A stretch of 64,000 nucleotides of DNA from NCBI RefSeq assembly GCF_030811685.1, contig NZ_JAUSRF010000008.1, positions 124,001-188,000 on the forward strand. Reading direction: 5' to 3'. This DNA comes from Neorhizobium huautlense (lineage in GTDB: Bacteria; Pseudomonadota; Alphaproteobacteria; Rhizobiales; Rhizobiaceae). The translations under genes were made by a program, and so were the position numbers. The notes beneath the pieces were generated by a model that saw only the letters and a list, made by a program, of their open reading frames with translations, was not told the origin of the DNA and ran no database searches. This document shows positions 1 to 8,159 of this stretch, in pieces. Each line of letters starts with the position of its first letter. Position 1 is the stretch's first letter.

Positions 1-1
1 C

Positions 2-757
2 CGCCCGAATACGAAGCTGGTTCACACGGAGGCGCCGGGTTCGAACACGATGGAAATGCAGGATATCCGCGCCATCAGCGATGCCGCCCACAGGCATGAT
101 TGCGTCGTGACTATGGACAATACATGGGCGACGCCGCTTTATTTCCGGCCGCTCGATTTCGGTGTGGATGTGTCGATTCATGCGACGACGAAATATCCAT
201 CGGGCCATTCCGACATCGTCATGGGCTCCGTTTCCGCCAATGCAAAACATTGGCCGGCGCTTCTGGCCGCACATGGCGCGATGGGCATTTGCGGTGCGCC
301 GGACGATAGCTACCAGATCCTGCGTGGTTTGCGCACGATGGGCATTCGCCTTGAGCACCACCAGAAAAGTGCGCTGGAGATCGCCAAATGGCTGGAAAGC
401 CGCGATGACGTCGCCAGGGTTCTGCATCCGGCGCTGCCGAGTTTTCCCGGCCATGCTATCTGGAAACGCGACTTCAAGGGGGCGAGCGGCGTGTTTTCCT
501 TCGTGCTGAAGGTCGATGAACAGGCTCAGTTCAAGACCCGTTCGCACGCGTTTCTGGATAGGTTGAAGCTGTTCGGCCTCGGTTATTCCTGGGGCGGTTT
601 TGAAAGCCTTGCGGTGCCCGTCAATCTGTCCGACCGCACGATCCGCAAGGCGCCGAGCGAGGGGCCGCTTATTCGCCTGCAGATCGGCCTTGAAGATGTC
701 GCTGACATCAAGCGTGATCTGGAAGCCGGCTTTGCGGCGGCTTCCGAGGTGAAGTGA
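2..757 (+). CDS. metC: Cystathionine beta-lyase, 3' part (5' end outside window)
   Basis: PLP-dependent trans-sulfuration enzyme (Cys/Met metabolism family) that cleaves cystathionine to homocysteine, pyruvate and ammonia in the cytoplasm. The frame is open from base 2, before the first internal ATG at 50, so the gene began upstream; about 251 residues remain. Visible family motifs are TKLVHTEAPGSNT near the window edge, DNTWATP, and the PLP-lysine segment HATTKYPSGHSD. The C-terminal GYSWGGFESL segment is typical of cystathionine beta-lyase rather than gamma-synthase. Its stop codon directly abuts the stop of the convergent monooxygenase gene. A related lyase of the same fold cannot be fully excluded without the N-terminus. 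Confidence 0.9.
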   Translation, partial: RPNTKLVHTEAPGSNTMEMQDIRAISDAAHRHDCVVTMDNTWATPLYFRPLDFGVDVSIHATTKYPSGHSDIVMGSVSANAKHWPALLAAHGAMGICGAPDDSYQILRGLRTMGIRLEHHQKSALEIAKWLESRDDVARVLHPALPSFPGHAIWKRDFKGASGVFSFVLKVDEQAQFKTRSHAFLDRLKLFGLGYSWGGFESLAVPVNLSDRTIRKAPSEGPLIRLQIGLEDVADIKRDLEAGFAAASEVK

Positions 758-1927
758 TCACGGATCGGCGGCGTTGAAGCCGTAGAGCCAGTCAAGGTCG
801 GCCGCAAGCGATTGCGGCGACCGCATCGACAGGACGAGATTGCGCGCCAGCCGCACCGGGCCGCGCGCATGATAGGCAAAACGATTGAAGGCGCCGCGAT
901 TGCGCACCTTGTCGGTTCTGGCCACACGTTCCTGCTCGAACGCTGCGAGCCTGTCCGGCAGGGAACCTGACCGGCTCAGATGAACGGCGAGGCGTGCCGC
1001 ATCCTCGATCGCCATGGAGGCGCCCTGTGCCGCAAATGGCATCATTGCATGCGCTGAATCACCGATCAGAACCGTGTCGCTGCCGTTGTGCCATCGGCCA
1101 CGTTCGACTTCATAGAGCGGCCAGAAGGTCGCGTCCTTTGCCTCGCTGAGAAGGTCCTGGATTTGCGAATGCCAAAGCGAGAACTGCTGCATCAGCAGGT
1201 CATGCTGTTTCGTATTGGCGTGCGCCTGCCACGTCTGGCCCGGATTGAGGCCGGTGGAAATGGCAACGACGTTGTATCCGTCGATTTCCTTCAATGGATA
1301 GGACACCAGATGCGCGCCCGGTCCCATGAAGGCTGTTACCGCATTCACCTTCAAGGCGGCGGGTGCCTTGGCCGCCGGCACGGTCAGCCGCCAGGCGATA
1401 TTGCCGGAAAAGGTCGGGATCGGTGCCTGCGGTACGATGGTGCGCACCTGCGACCACACGCCATCCGCACCGATGATGAGATCGGGACGATGGCCCGTGA
1501 TGGCTGCAAAGGCGTCATGGCCGGGGTAGTCGAGTCGCACGCCGAGATGGATCTTGCACAAAGGCTGTTTTTCGACAGCCGAGAGCAAAGCGCGCTGAAG
1601 CGTCGTGCGGTGCAGCACGCCATAAGGCGCGCCCCAGCGTTCGCGTGCGAACCGGCCGACCGGCACATTGGCGAGCACACGCAACGACAGGCCGGAGGCG
1701 AGCGCGATATGATCGGGCTCGTTCCAGATCGGTTCCAGCGTTTTGAGGACGCCGAGGTCAGCCAATATGCGGGCGGAATTGGGCGAAACCTGAAGGCCGG
1801 CGCCGACTTCCTCAAGGCGCGTTGCCTGTTCGATGATATCGCTGGCAATGCCGCGACGCGCCAATGCCAGGGCCGCCGTCAGGCCGGCCATGCCGGCGCC
1901 GACGATCGCAACTCTTTTTACTGTCAT
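758..1927 (-). CDS. FAD-dependent monooxygenase (salicylate hydroxylase-like)
   Basis: Group A flavoprotein monooxygenase of 389 residues. The N-terminal dinucleotide-binding motif VAIVGAGMAGLTAALALARRG binds FAD, DGVWSQVR is the conserved middle DG motif, and GDSAHAMMPFAAQGASMAIEDA is the second FAD-contact GD motif. These fit the salicylate/3-hydroxybenzoate hydroxylase branch, which uses NAD(P)H and O2 to hydroxylate aromatic rings; the actual substrate cannot be read from sequence. It lies 16 nt downstream of the small zf-CHCC gene on the same strand and is probably co-transcribed with it. A second, distinct FAD monooxygenase is at 57083-58258. Confidence 0.85.
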   Translation of the reverse strand: MTVKRVAIVGAGMAGLTAALALARRGIASDIIEQATRLEEVGAGLQVSPNSARILADLGVLKTLEPIWNEPDHIALASGLSLRVLANVPVGRFARERWGAPYGVLHRTTLQRALLSAVEKQPLCKIHLGVRLDYPGHDAFAAITGHRPDLIIGADGVWSQVRTIVPQAPIPTFSGNIAWRLTVPAAKAPAALKVNAVTAFMGPGAHLVSYPLKEIDGYNVVAISTGLNPGQTWQAHANTKQHDLLMQQFSLWHSQIQDLLSEAKDATFWPLYEVERGRWHNGSDTVLIGDSAHAMMPFAAQGASMAIEDAARLAVHLSRSGSLPDRLAAFEQERVARTDKVRNRGAFNRFAYHARGPVRLARNLVLSMRSPQSLAADLDWLYGFNAADP

Positions 1928-1943
1928 GCGCTTGAACCGGAGG

Positions 1944-2189
1944 TCAGGCCGCCTTGACGTGGAAAACGCAGCCGGCCGGCTCGGTCTGGTCGGCCTTCAG
2001 GTTCGGATTGTAGCGATAGAGCGTCGAGCAATAGGAGCAGACCTTCTCGTTGTCGTCGCCCATGTCGATATAGATGTGCGGATGGTCGAAGGGCACATTG
2101 GCACCCGTGCACATGAATTCCTTGACGCCGATTTCGATGGCCGCGTGACCGCCGTCGTTCTGGAAGTGAGGAATTGCATGCCCGGCCAT
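1944..2189 (-). CDS. zf-CHCC small zinc-finger protein
   Basis: An 81-residue protein with the zf-CHCC pattern: Cys in EFMCTG, His in FDHPH, then CSYC near the C-terminus. This domain also occurs in the NDUFS6-type accessory subunit of respiratory complex I, and alphaproteobacteria carry free-standing copies. A role in complex I assembly or zinc binding is inference. The minus-strand ATG at 2189 is preceded by a GGAGA Shine-Dalgarno sequence. It lies 16 nt upstream of the FAD monooxygenase, suggesting a two-gene unit. Confidence 0.8.
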   Translation of the reverse strand: MAGHAIPHFQNDGGHAAIEIGVKEFMCTGANVPFDHPHIYIDMGDDNEKVCSYCSTLYRYNPNLKADQTEPAGCVFHVKAA

Positions 2190-2302
2190 GTTCGTCTCCG
2201 ATCGATGAGTTGCGAGCGACCATATAGTGAGGCCCGCTGAATGTGTAGGAAAAATTCCGATGTGACCATTTTCCGAAAGGTCGCATCCTGTCCTTCGTCA
2301 GG

Positions 2303-2557
2303 TCAGCGCCGAGGTTCTCCACCCGGCGCATAAACGGTCTTCTGCAGAAAGCGGAACTTGTGGCCGCAGCGGCAGCGGATCATGTATTTGCGCGGATCGT
2401 TGGCGGCAAATTCCGTGACGAAGCCGACAGGCATCTCGTCCACCTGAAATCCCGGCGTCTTGCGGCGCGGATCGTCGTCCTCGGAAACCTCGGCATAACC
2501 GGCGTGTCCGCATTGCGAGCATTCGAGCTTTCGGGAATATCGGTCGCGTGCAGCCAA
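2303..2557 (-). CDS. Small zinc-ribbon-like hypothetical protein
   Basis: An 84-residue protein with two cysteine pairs, CSQC near residue 14 and CRCGHKF in the second half, that could hold one zinc ion. The first codon is TTG, preceded by AAAGGAC about six bases upstream, which supports this start. I do not recognise the function. The acidic segment between the cysteine pairs (EDDDPRRKTPGF) has no family signature I know. It is a separate minus-strand gene about 110 nt upstream of the zf-CHCC gene. Similar short Cys-rich proteins in rhizobia are annotated only as hypothetical. Confidence 0.65.
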   Translation of the reverse strand: MAARDRYSRKLECSQCGHAGYAEVSEDDDPRRKTPGFQVDEMPVGFVTEFAANDPRKYMIRCRCGHKFRFLQKTVYAPGGEPRR

Positions 2558-2715
2558 GATCTGTCCTTTCGATTTGCCGCGCTTATAGACTGCGAGTTTG
2601 CCTTGATGAAGAGGATTTGATCCTGCGCACTTGAAACTTGCACCAAAAATTGCGTTTAAGCACCGACAAGCGGTTTGACCGCATGACGAAATATGTCGTC
2701 CAGACAGGATATGCC

Positions 2716-3492
2716 ATGAACCTCAATGCTCCGACCTTTTCGCAGTTCGATCATGATGGCCTGAAGATTGCCTTCTTCGACGAAGGCGAACCGTCCGGTG
2801 ATCCGGTGCTGCTGATCCACGGTTTTGCCTCGACGGCGACGGTCAACTGGGTGCATCCGGGCTGGCTGAAAACGCTGGGCGAGGCGGGCTACCGCGTCAT
2901 CGCACTCGACAATCGCGGCCATGGCGCCAGCGACAAGCCACGCGATGCCGAAGCCTATCGTCCGTGGGTGATGGCGACCGACGCGATCGCGCTGCTCGAT
3001 CATCTCGGCATCGAAAAGGCGCATGTCATGGGTTATTCGATGGGCGCGCGCATTTCCACCTTCGCGGCCTTGGCCAATCCCGAGCGTATCCGCTCGCTCG
3101 TTCTCGGTGGTCTTGGTATCGGCATGACCGATGGTGTCGGTGACTGGGATCCGATCGCCGATGCGCTGGTGGCTGATGTCATCGACGACATTACCCATGA
3201 TCGTGGCCGTATGTTCCGCATGTTTGCCGAGCAGACGAAGAGCGACCGCGATGCGTTGGCGGCCTGTATCCGCGGATCACGCGATCTGGTCGAGCGTTCC
3301 GATATGGGCAAAATCGACATTCCGACGCTGATCGGTGTCGGCACCAGGGACGATATCGCCGGTTCGCCGCAGGAACTGGCAGCGCTGATGCCGAATGCAC
3401 GCGCACTCGATATCCCCAACCGCGATCACATGCTCGCCGTCGGCGACCGCGTGTTCAAGGCGGCGGTGCTGGAATTCTACGCAAGCCTTTGA
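2716..3492 (+). CDS. Alpha/beta hydrolase
   Basis: A 258-residue alpha/beta-fold hydrolase. The oxyanion-hole motif LLIHGFAS and the nucleophile elbow GYSMGAR (Ser nucleophile) are present; NRDHML near the C-terminus supplies the catalytic His and GVGTRDD the acid region. The strand after the HG motif reads VIALDNRGHGASDKP, as in esterases, haloperoxidases and lactonases. Start chosen at 2716 because homology begins there and an ACAGGA sequence precedes it; an in-frame ATG at 2638 would add 26 residues with no recognisable content. Substrate unknown. A palindrome follows before cysE. Confidence 0.85.
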   Translation: MNLNAPTFSQFDHDGLKIAFFDEGEPSGDPVLLIHGFASTATVNWVHPGWLKTLGEAGYRVIALDNRGHGASDKPRDAEAYRPWVMATDAIALLDHLGIEKAHVMGYSMGARISTFAALANPERIRSLVLGGLGIGMTDGVGDWDPIADALVADVIDDITHDRGRMFRMFAEQTKSDRDALAACIRGSRDLVERSDMGKIDIPTLIGVGTRDDIAGSPQELAALMPNARALDIPNRDHMLAVGDRVFKAAVLEFYASL

Positions 3493-3512
3493 ATGGCGTT
3501 GAACTTATGGTT

Positions 3513-3533
3513 CACCGGAATGCATTTCCGGTG
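3513..3533. repeat. Palindrome between hydrolase and cysE
   Basis: CACCGGAA and TTCCGGTG form a perfect 8-bp inverted repeat with a 5-base centre; AATGGC (3492) and GCCATT (3533) extend it imperfectly outward. No T-run follows, so a terminator is not well supported. It lies just upstream of the proposed cysE promoter and may be an operator. Confidence 0.5.
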
Positions 3534-3536
3534 CCA

Positions 3537-3567
3537 TTGGTATCGTCGCAAACTTGTTCTATATAAT
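3537..3567 (+). promoter_or_regulatory. Candidate cysE promoter
   Basis: A perfect TATAAT at 3562-3567 lies 28 bases before the cysE start, with a TTGGTA -35-like hexamer at 3537-3542 (19-bp spacer, slightly long). The -35 overlaps the edge of the upstream palindrome. Assignment is by consensus match only. Confidence 0.45.
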
Positions 3568-3595
3568 GAGCGCCTGAAGAAACAAGGAAGTCTCC

Positions 3596-4420
3596 ATGTC
3601 CGCACGTCACGAGGCCCTGCAGAAGGATGCCGTCGCCATGGTGGATCCGATCTGGGATACGCTGCGCCAGGAAGCGCGCGCCGGAGCGGAGCATGATCCG
3701 CTGCTGGCCGCATTTCTCTATTCGACGGTGCTGAACCACCGCTCATTGGAGGATTGCGTCATCCACCGGATCTGCGAACGCCTCGATCATCCGGATCTGC
3801 AGGCCGTTCTTTTGCGCCAGACCTTTGAGGAAATGCTGGCGGACTGGCCGGAATGGGGTGCCATCCTGCGTGTCGATATCCAGGCCGTCTACGACCGCGA
3901 TCCCGCATGCCTGCGCTTCCTTGAAGCCGTTCTCTATTTCAAGGGTTTTCATGCCCTGCAGACGCACCGCCTTGCGCACTGGCTGATGAACCGTGGCCGT
4001 CGCGATTTCGCACTTTACATGCAGAGCCGGTCGTCCAGCGTTTTCCAGACGGACATCAATCCCGCCGCCCGCATCGGCAAGGGCATTTTCCTTGATCATG
4101 CCACCGGCCTGGTTGTCGGCGAAACGGCCGTGATCGGCGACAATGTATCGATCCTGCATGGCGTGACGCTCGGCGGTACCGGCAAGGAAGGCGCCGACCG
4201 TCATCCCAAGATCGCCGATGGCGTGCTGATCGGGGCAGGGGCGAAAATTTTGGGCAATATCGAGATCGGCCATTGCTCTCGTGTTGCAGCGGGTTCTGTC
4301 GTGCTCAAGTCCGTGCCGCACAACACGACGGTCGCTGGCGTTCCCGCAAAGGTTGTCGGCAGTGCCGGCTGCTCGGAGCCGTCTCGCGTCATGGACCAGA
4401 TGCTGCTGGCCGAGGATTGA
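3596..4420 (+). CDS. cysE: Serine O-acetyltransferase
   Basis: CysE transfers acetyl from acetyl-CoA to L-serine, giving O-acetylserine for cysteine synthesis in the cytoplasm. The 274-residue protein has the N-terminal helical SATase domain (DPIWDTLRQEARAGAEHDPL) and a C-terminal left-handed beta-helix. Diagnostic segments are FQTDINPAARIGKGIFLDH, GETAVIGDNVSILHGVTLGG and AGVPAKVVG. It starts at ATG 3596 after an AAGGAAG Shine-Dalgarno sequence. A hairpin with a T-run follows it, then a DUF3126 gene. Related enzymes are feedback-inhibited by cysteine; that cannot be judged here. Confidence 0.95.
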   Translation: MSARHEALQKDAVAMVDPIWDTLRQEARAGAEHDPLLAAFLYSTVLNHRSLEDCVIHRICERLDHPDLQAVLLRQTFEEMLADWPEWGAILRVDIQAVYDRDPACLRFLEAVLYFKGFHALQTHRLAHWLMNRGRRDFALYMQSRSSSVFQTDINPAARIGKGIFLDHATGLVVGETAVIGDNVSILHGVTLGGTGKEGADRHPKIADGVLIGAGAKILGNIEIGHCSRVAAGSVVLKSVPHNTTVAGVPAKVVGSAGCSEPSRVMDQMLLAED

Positions 4421-4445
4421 CCCTGAAAGCCTCTGCGCTATCTCG

Positions 4446-4475
4446 CCATTCTCATCATTGAGGATGGAGGTTTTT
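4446..4475 (+). terminator. Rho-independent terminator after cysE
   Basis: CCATTCTCA (4446-4454) pairs with TTGAGGATGG bases 4459-4467, giving 9 bp including one G-U and a 4-base loop. Three bases later a run of five T begins at 4471. Confidence 0.55.
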
Positions 4476-4545
4476 CCCGTCTTTACATTTCCCGCCAACC
4501 CATGTCACAAGCGCCGCAACACGAACGACAGACGGAGAAACGCCA

Positions 4546-4749
4546 GTGAAACCGGACGAAATCAAGAAACTCGACGCCTATTTCAAGCGCGTTTTCAACC
4601 CGACCTTCGTGGTCAAGGCGCGCCCGCGCAAGGACGACTCGGCCGAGGTCTATGCCGGCGATGAATTCCTCGGTGTGGTTTACATCGATGATGAGGACGA
4701 AGAGCGTTCCTACAACTTTACGATGGCGATCCTCGACGTCGATCTCTGA
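4546..4749 (+). CDS. DUF3126 family protein
   Basis: A 67-residue protein starting at GTG 4546 (gagaaacgcca upstream). The sequence KPDEIKKLDAYFKRVFN, then PRKDDSAEVYAGDEFLGVVYIDDEDEE, matches DUF3126, a single-domain family restricted to alphaproteobacteria; its function is unknown. It is acidic, has no membrane segment and no metal-binding cysteines. It follows cysE by 125 nt and is separated from it by a probable terminator, so it may have its own promoter. A strong terminator follows. Confidence 0.8.
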   Translation: MKPDEIKKLDAYFKRVFNPTFVVKARPRKDDSAEVYAGDEFLGVVYIDDEDEERSYNFTMAILDVDL

Positions 4750-4777
4750 TCGATATCGGATACCGGACATGAACGAG

Positions 4778-4801
4778 GCGGGCTTTCATGCCCGCTTTTT
4801 T
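4778..4801 (+). terminator. Rho-independent terminator after DUF3126 gene
   Basis: GCGGGC (4778-4783), a 6-base loop TTTCAT, then GCCCGC (4790-4795), followed directly by six T. A textbook intrinsic terminator 29 nt after the stop codon. Confidence 0.85.
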
Positions 4802-5105
4802 CATGGGCGCTTTCGAGGGTTTTCGGAGCGTCGGCCCGGCGCAAGCTAGCGGGCGCATCTTTTTTCGATGAGCCGCCGCTCCTATATGACCGACAACAGC
4901 GAGTTCAATCGTTGTCGGGATGACGTGATACTGCCGTGCAGTCCCGCATTTTCCGCTTCATGGATGGCTTCCGTTTCGGAATTGTGATTGCGCACACGCG
5001 TGGAGGGCTTAAAATCCTTCGCGAATGAACTAAGTTAAAGGTCCAATGTCCGGTTCGATCAACCTCCCAATGATCGGCTGCCGGACGACTGGGGAATGAA
5101 AGACG
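4802..5105. other. Non-coding gap upstream of clpS
   Basis: About 300 bases with no plausible gene; the minus-strand open frame crossing it is antisense to clpS and has no family features. The right half holds a promoter-like TTGCGC-N16-TAAAAT (4988-5015) about 90 bases before the clpS start. Nothing else recognised. Confidence 0.6.
4988..5015 (+). promoter_or_regulatory. Candidate clpS-clpA promoter
   Basis: TTGCGC at 4988-4993 and TAAAAT at 5010-5015, 16-bp spacer, resemble a vegetative promoter. I saw no convincing heat-shock sigma motif. Consensus match only. Confidence 0.35.
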
Positions 5106-5459
5106 ATGATCGCAGTGCCGATCTTTATGCAGGACGACAAGAACGGAAACGGCGACGAGGGTAATCGCGGGACGTCGGTGATCACCCGAACGAAACCGAA
5201 GACCAAGAAGCCAAGTCTCTACCGTGTGCTTTTGCTGAATGACGACTACACTCCCATGGAGTTCGTCATTCATGTTCTGGAGCGTTTTTTCCAGAAGGAC
5301 CTCGACGCGGCGACGCGCATCATGCTGCATGTCCATAATCATGGCGTCGGCGAATGTGGTGTCTTTACGTATGAGGTCGCAGAGACCAAAGTAAGTCAGG
5401 TCATGGATTTCGCCCGACAGCATCAGCATCCGCTGCAATGTGTTATGGAAAAGAAGTGA
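5106..5459 (+). CDS. clpS: ATP-dependent Clp protease adaptor ClpS
   Basis: ClpS binds N-degron substrates and hands them to ClpA for degradation by ClpAP. The 117-residue protein has a flexible charged N-terminus (about 35 residues) and the ClpS core: [20 protein letters not shown], then [17 protein letters not shown], ending VMEKK. The [10 protein letters not shown] loop forms the N-degron pocket. An in-frame ATG seven codons downstream (5127) is an alternative start. The gene lies 9 nt before clpA, the classical clpS-clpA arrangement. Confidence 0.95.
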   Translation: MIAVPIFMQDDKNGNGDEGNRGTSVITRTKPKTKKPSLYRVLLLNDDYTPMEFVIHVLERFFQKDLDAATRIMLHVHNHGVGECGVFTYEVAETKVSQVMDFARQHQHPLQCVMEKK

Positions 5460-5468
5460 GGTAACGCC

Positions 5469-8000
5469 GTGCCAACATTTTCGCCTAGTCTCGAAAAGGC
5501 GCTGCATCAGGCACTGACCTTCGCCAATGAGCGGCACCACGAATATGCAACGCTGGAGCATCTGCTCCTTGCGCTGATCGACGATTCCGATGCGGCGGCT
5601 GTGATGGGCGCGTGCAATGTCAATCTGGACAACCTTCGCAAGACGGTGTCCGATTACGTCGATAACGAACTGGCCAACCTCGTCACCGGTTACGACGAGG
5701 ATTCAAAACCGACATCCGGCTTCCAGCGCGTGATCCAGCGCGCGGTCATTCACGTCCAGTCTTCCGGTCGTGAGGAAGTGACCGGTGCCAACGTGCTCGT
5801 CGCCATCTTTGCCGAGCGCGAAAGCCATGCCGCCTTCTTCCTGCAGGAGCAGGAAATGACGCGCTACGATGCGGTCAACTACATCAGCCACGGCATCGGC
5901 AAGCGTCCGGGTGCTTCGCAGGCGCGCACGCCTCGCGGTGCCGAAGACGGTGATGCGGATGCAAAATCATCCTCCTCGCGCGAGCAGGATGATGGTGCGA
6001 CCAAGAAGCCCGCCGATGCGCTGAAGGCCTATTGCGTCAACCTGAACGACAAGGCCAAGGATGGTCGCATCGATCCGCTGATCGGTCGCCATTCCGAGGT
6101 GAACCGTACGATCCAGGTCCTGTGCCGCCGGTCCAAGAACAACCCGCTCTACGTGGGTGATCCGGGCGTCGGCAAGACGGCGATTGCCGAGGGTCTCGCC
6201 AAGCGTATCGTTGAAGGCAAGGTGCCGGAAGCGCTCGCCGACGCGACGATCTTTTCGCTCGACATGGGCACGCTGCTCGCCGGCACCCGCTATCGCGGTG
6301 ATTTCGAGGAGCGTCTGAAACAGGTCGTCAAGGAACTCGAAGAGTTTCCGGGCGCGGTTCTGTTCATCGACGAGATCCACACCGTCATCGGTGCGGGTGC
6401 GACATCGGGCGGCGCCATGGATGCGTCCAACCTGTTGAAGCCGGCTCTGTCCTCGGGCCAAATCCGCTGCATCGGTTCGACCACCTATAAGGAATATCGC
6501 CAGTTCTTCGAAAAGGACCGGGCCTTGGTGCGTCGTTTCCAGAAGATCGACGTCAACGAGCCGTCGATCGACGATGCGATCGAGATCATGAAGGGCCTGA
6601 AACCCTATTTCGAAGAATATCACAAGCTGCGTTACACCAACGAGGCGATCAAGGCGGCTGTCGAACTTTCGGCCCGCTATATCTCCGACCGCAAGCTGCC
6701 GGACAAGGCGATCGACGTGATCGACGAGACCGGTGCGGCGCAGATGCTGCTGACCGCTTCCAAGCGCCGCAAGCTGATTACGGAGAAGGAAATCGAGGCG
6801 ACGATCGCCACGATGGCCCGCATTCCGGCCAAGACGGTTTCCAAGGATGACGAGATGGTTCTCGCCAACCTGGAAAAGGAACTGCGTTCCGTCGTCTACG
6901 GCCAGGACAAGGCGATCGAGGCGTTGTCGACGGCGATCAAGCTGGCCCGTGCCGGTCTTCGCGAACCGAACAAGCCGATCGGCTCCTACGTCTTTTCCGG
7001 CCCGACAGGCGTCGGCAAGACGGAAGTCGCCAAACAGCTTGCCTCGTCGCTCGGCGTGGAAATGCTGCGCTTCGACATGTCGGAATACATGGAACGACAC
7101 ACGGTTTCGCGACTGCTCGGCGCACCTCCTGGTTATGTCGGTTTCGACCAGGGCGGTCTTCTGACCGATGGCGTCGACCAGCATCCGCATTCCGTGGTCC
7201 TGCTCGACGAAATCGAGAAGGCGCATCCGGATATCTACAATATCCTGCTGCAGGTTATGGACCATGGTTCGCTGACCGACCACAACGGCAAGAAGATCGA
7301 TTTCCGTAACGTCATCCTGATCATGACGACCAATGCGGGCGCATCGGAAATGGCCAAGGCCGCCATCGGCTTCGGTTCCTCCAAGCGCACCGGTGAAGAC
7401 GAAGAGGCGCTCAACCGCCTGTTTACGCCGGAATTCCGCAACCGTCTCGATGCGATCATCCCGTTCGCACCGCTGCCGACGGAAGTCATCCATCAGGTCG
7501 TGCAGAAATTCGTGATGCAGCTGGAAAGCCAGCTTTCGGAACGCAATGTCACGTTCGACCTGCATCAGGATGCGATCGCCTGGCTTGCCGACAAGGGTTA
7601 TGACGAGAAGATGGGTGCGCGGCCGCTGTCGCGTGTCATCCAGGAACACATCAAGAAGCCTCTTGCCAACGAGATCCTGTTCGGCAAGTTGCGCAAGGGT
7701 GGTGTGGTCAACGTCACGCTCGGCAAGGACGAAGATGACAAGAGCACGCTGAAGCTCGAATGCATTCCGGAAGCCGTGCCGGTCAAGCCGAAGCCGGAGG
7801 CCGAGGTGAAGGGCGTGGCTGAAGAGGCCAAGGGCAAGGTTTCCAAGGCCAAGACGGCGAAAAAGCCCGAACCGAAGACCAAGGGCGGCAGTGCCGCCAA
7901 GGCTGCGGTCGCGGACGATGGTGACGTGATCGCCGAGGAAAAGCCGGCCAAGGCAGCGCCGAAAAAGAGTGCCGCCCCGAAGGCTCCGAAGAAGAAGTAA
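5469..8000 (+). CDS. clpA: ATP-dependent Clp protease ATP-binding subunit ClpA
   Basis: AAA+ unfoldase that feeds substrates to ClpP. The GTG start lies 9 nt after clpS. The order is a Clp N domain (residues ~1-140), a charged linker, AAA module 1 (Walker A GDPGVGKT near 230, then VLFIDEIHTVIG), AAA module 2 (GPTGVGKTE near 511, VVLLDEIEKAHPD), and a ClpB D2-small domain. At 843 residues it is longer than E. coli ClpA (about 758). The excess is a C-terminal tail of about 70 residues made almost wholly of Lys, Ala, Pro, Glu and Gly, predicted to be disordered. A strong terminator follows. Confidence 0.96.
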   Translation: MPTFSPSLEKALHQALTFANERHHEYATLEHLLLALIDDSDAAAVMGACNVNLDNLRKTVSDYVDNELANLVTGYDEDSKPTSGFQRVIQRAVIHVQSSGREEVTGANVLVAIFAERESHAAFFLQEQEMTRYDAVNYISHGIGKRPGASQARTPRGAEDGDADAKSSSSREQDDGATKKPADALKAYCVNLNDKAKDGRIDPLIGRHSEVNRTIQVLCRRSKNNPLYVGDPGVGKTAIAEGLAKRIVEGKVPEALADATIFSLDMGTLLAGTRYRGDFEERLKQVVKELEEFPGAVLFIDEIHTVIGAGATSGGAMDASNLLKPALSSGQIRCIGSTTYKEYRQFFEKDRALVRRFQKIDVNEPSIDDAIEIMKGLKPYFEEYHKLRYTNEAIKAAVELSARYISDRKLPDKAIDVIDETGAAQMLLTASKRRKLITEKEIEATIATMARIPAKTVSKDDEMVLANLEKELRSVVYGQDKAIEALSTAIKLARAGLREPNKPIGSYVFSGPTGVGKTEVAKQLASSLGVEMLRFDMSEYMERHTVSRLLGAPPGYVGFDQGGLLTDGVDQHPHSVVLLDEIEKAHPDIYNILLQVMDHGSLTDHNGKKIDFRNVILIMTTNAGASEMAKAAIGFGSSKRTGEDEEALNRLFTPEFRNRLDAIIPFAPLPTEVIHQVVQKFVMQLESQLSERNVTFDLHQDAIAWLADKGYDEKMGARPLSRVIQEHIKKPLANEILFGKLRKGGVVNVTLGKDEDDKSTLKLECIPEAVPVKPKPEAEVKGVAEEAKGKVSKAKTAKKPEPKTKGGSAAKAAVADDGDVIAEEKPAKAAPKKSAAPKAPKKK

Positions 8001-8028
8001 AATCCGCATCTGCGGTTCTGAGTGATGG

Positions 8029-8062
8029 CAATGCCGGGGTAAAAACCCGGCATTGTCGTTTT
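8029..8062 (+). terminator. Rho-independent terminator after clpA
   Basis: CAATGCCGGG (8029-8038) pairs perfectly with CCCGGCATTG (8046-8055) across a 7-base loop, followed by a T-rich stretch (8056-8062). It ends the clpS-clpA unit. Confidence 0.8.
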
Positions 8063-8159
8063 CGGGTTTACGTTGCCGAGCCGTCGCCTATTTACGCCGT
8101 CCTTGAACACAACAGACAATGAAGGCTGGCATCTGACGTCGGCCCGAGGAGACGGACCG

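Noticed and set aside
1088..1957. Plus-strand open frame antisense to the FAD monooxygenase
   Set aside because: Antisense composition with no recognisable domain; the minus-strand flavoprotein has clear motifs.
5967..8009. A minus-strand open frame of about 680 codons antisense to clpA
   Set aside because: Shadow of ClpA codon bias; extends into the clpA terminator.
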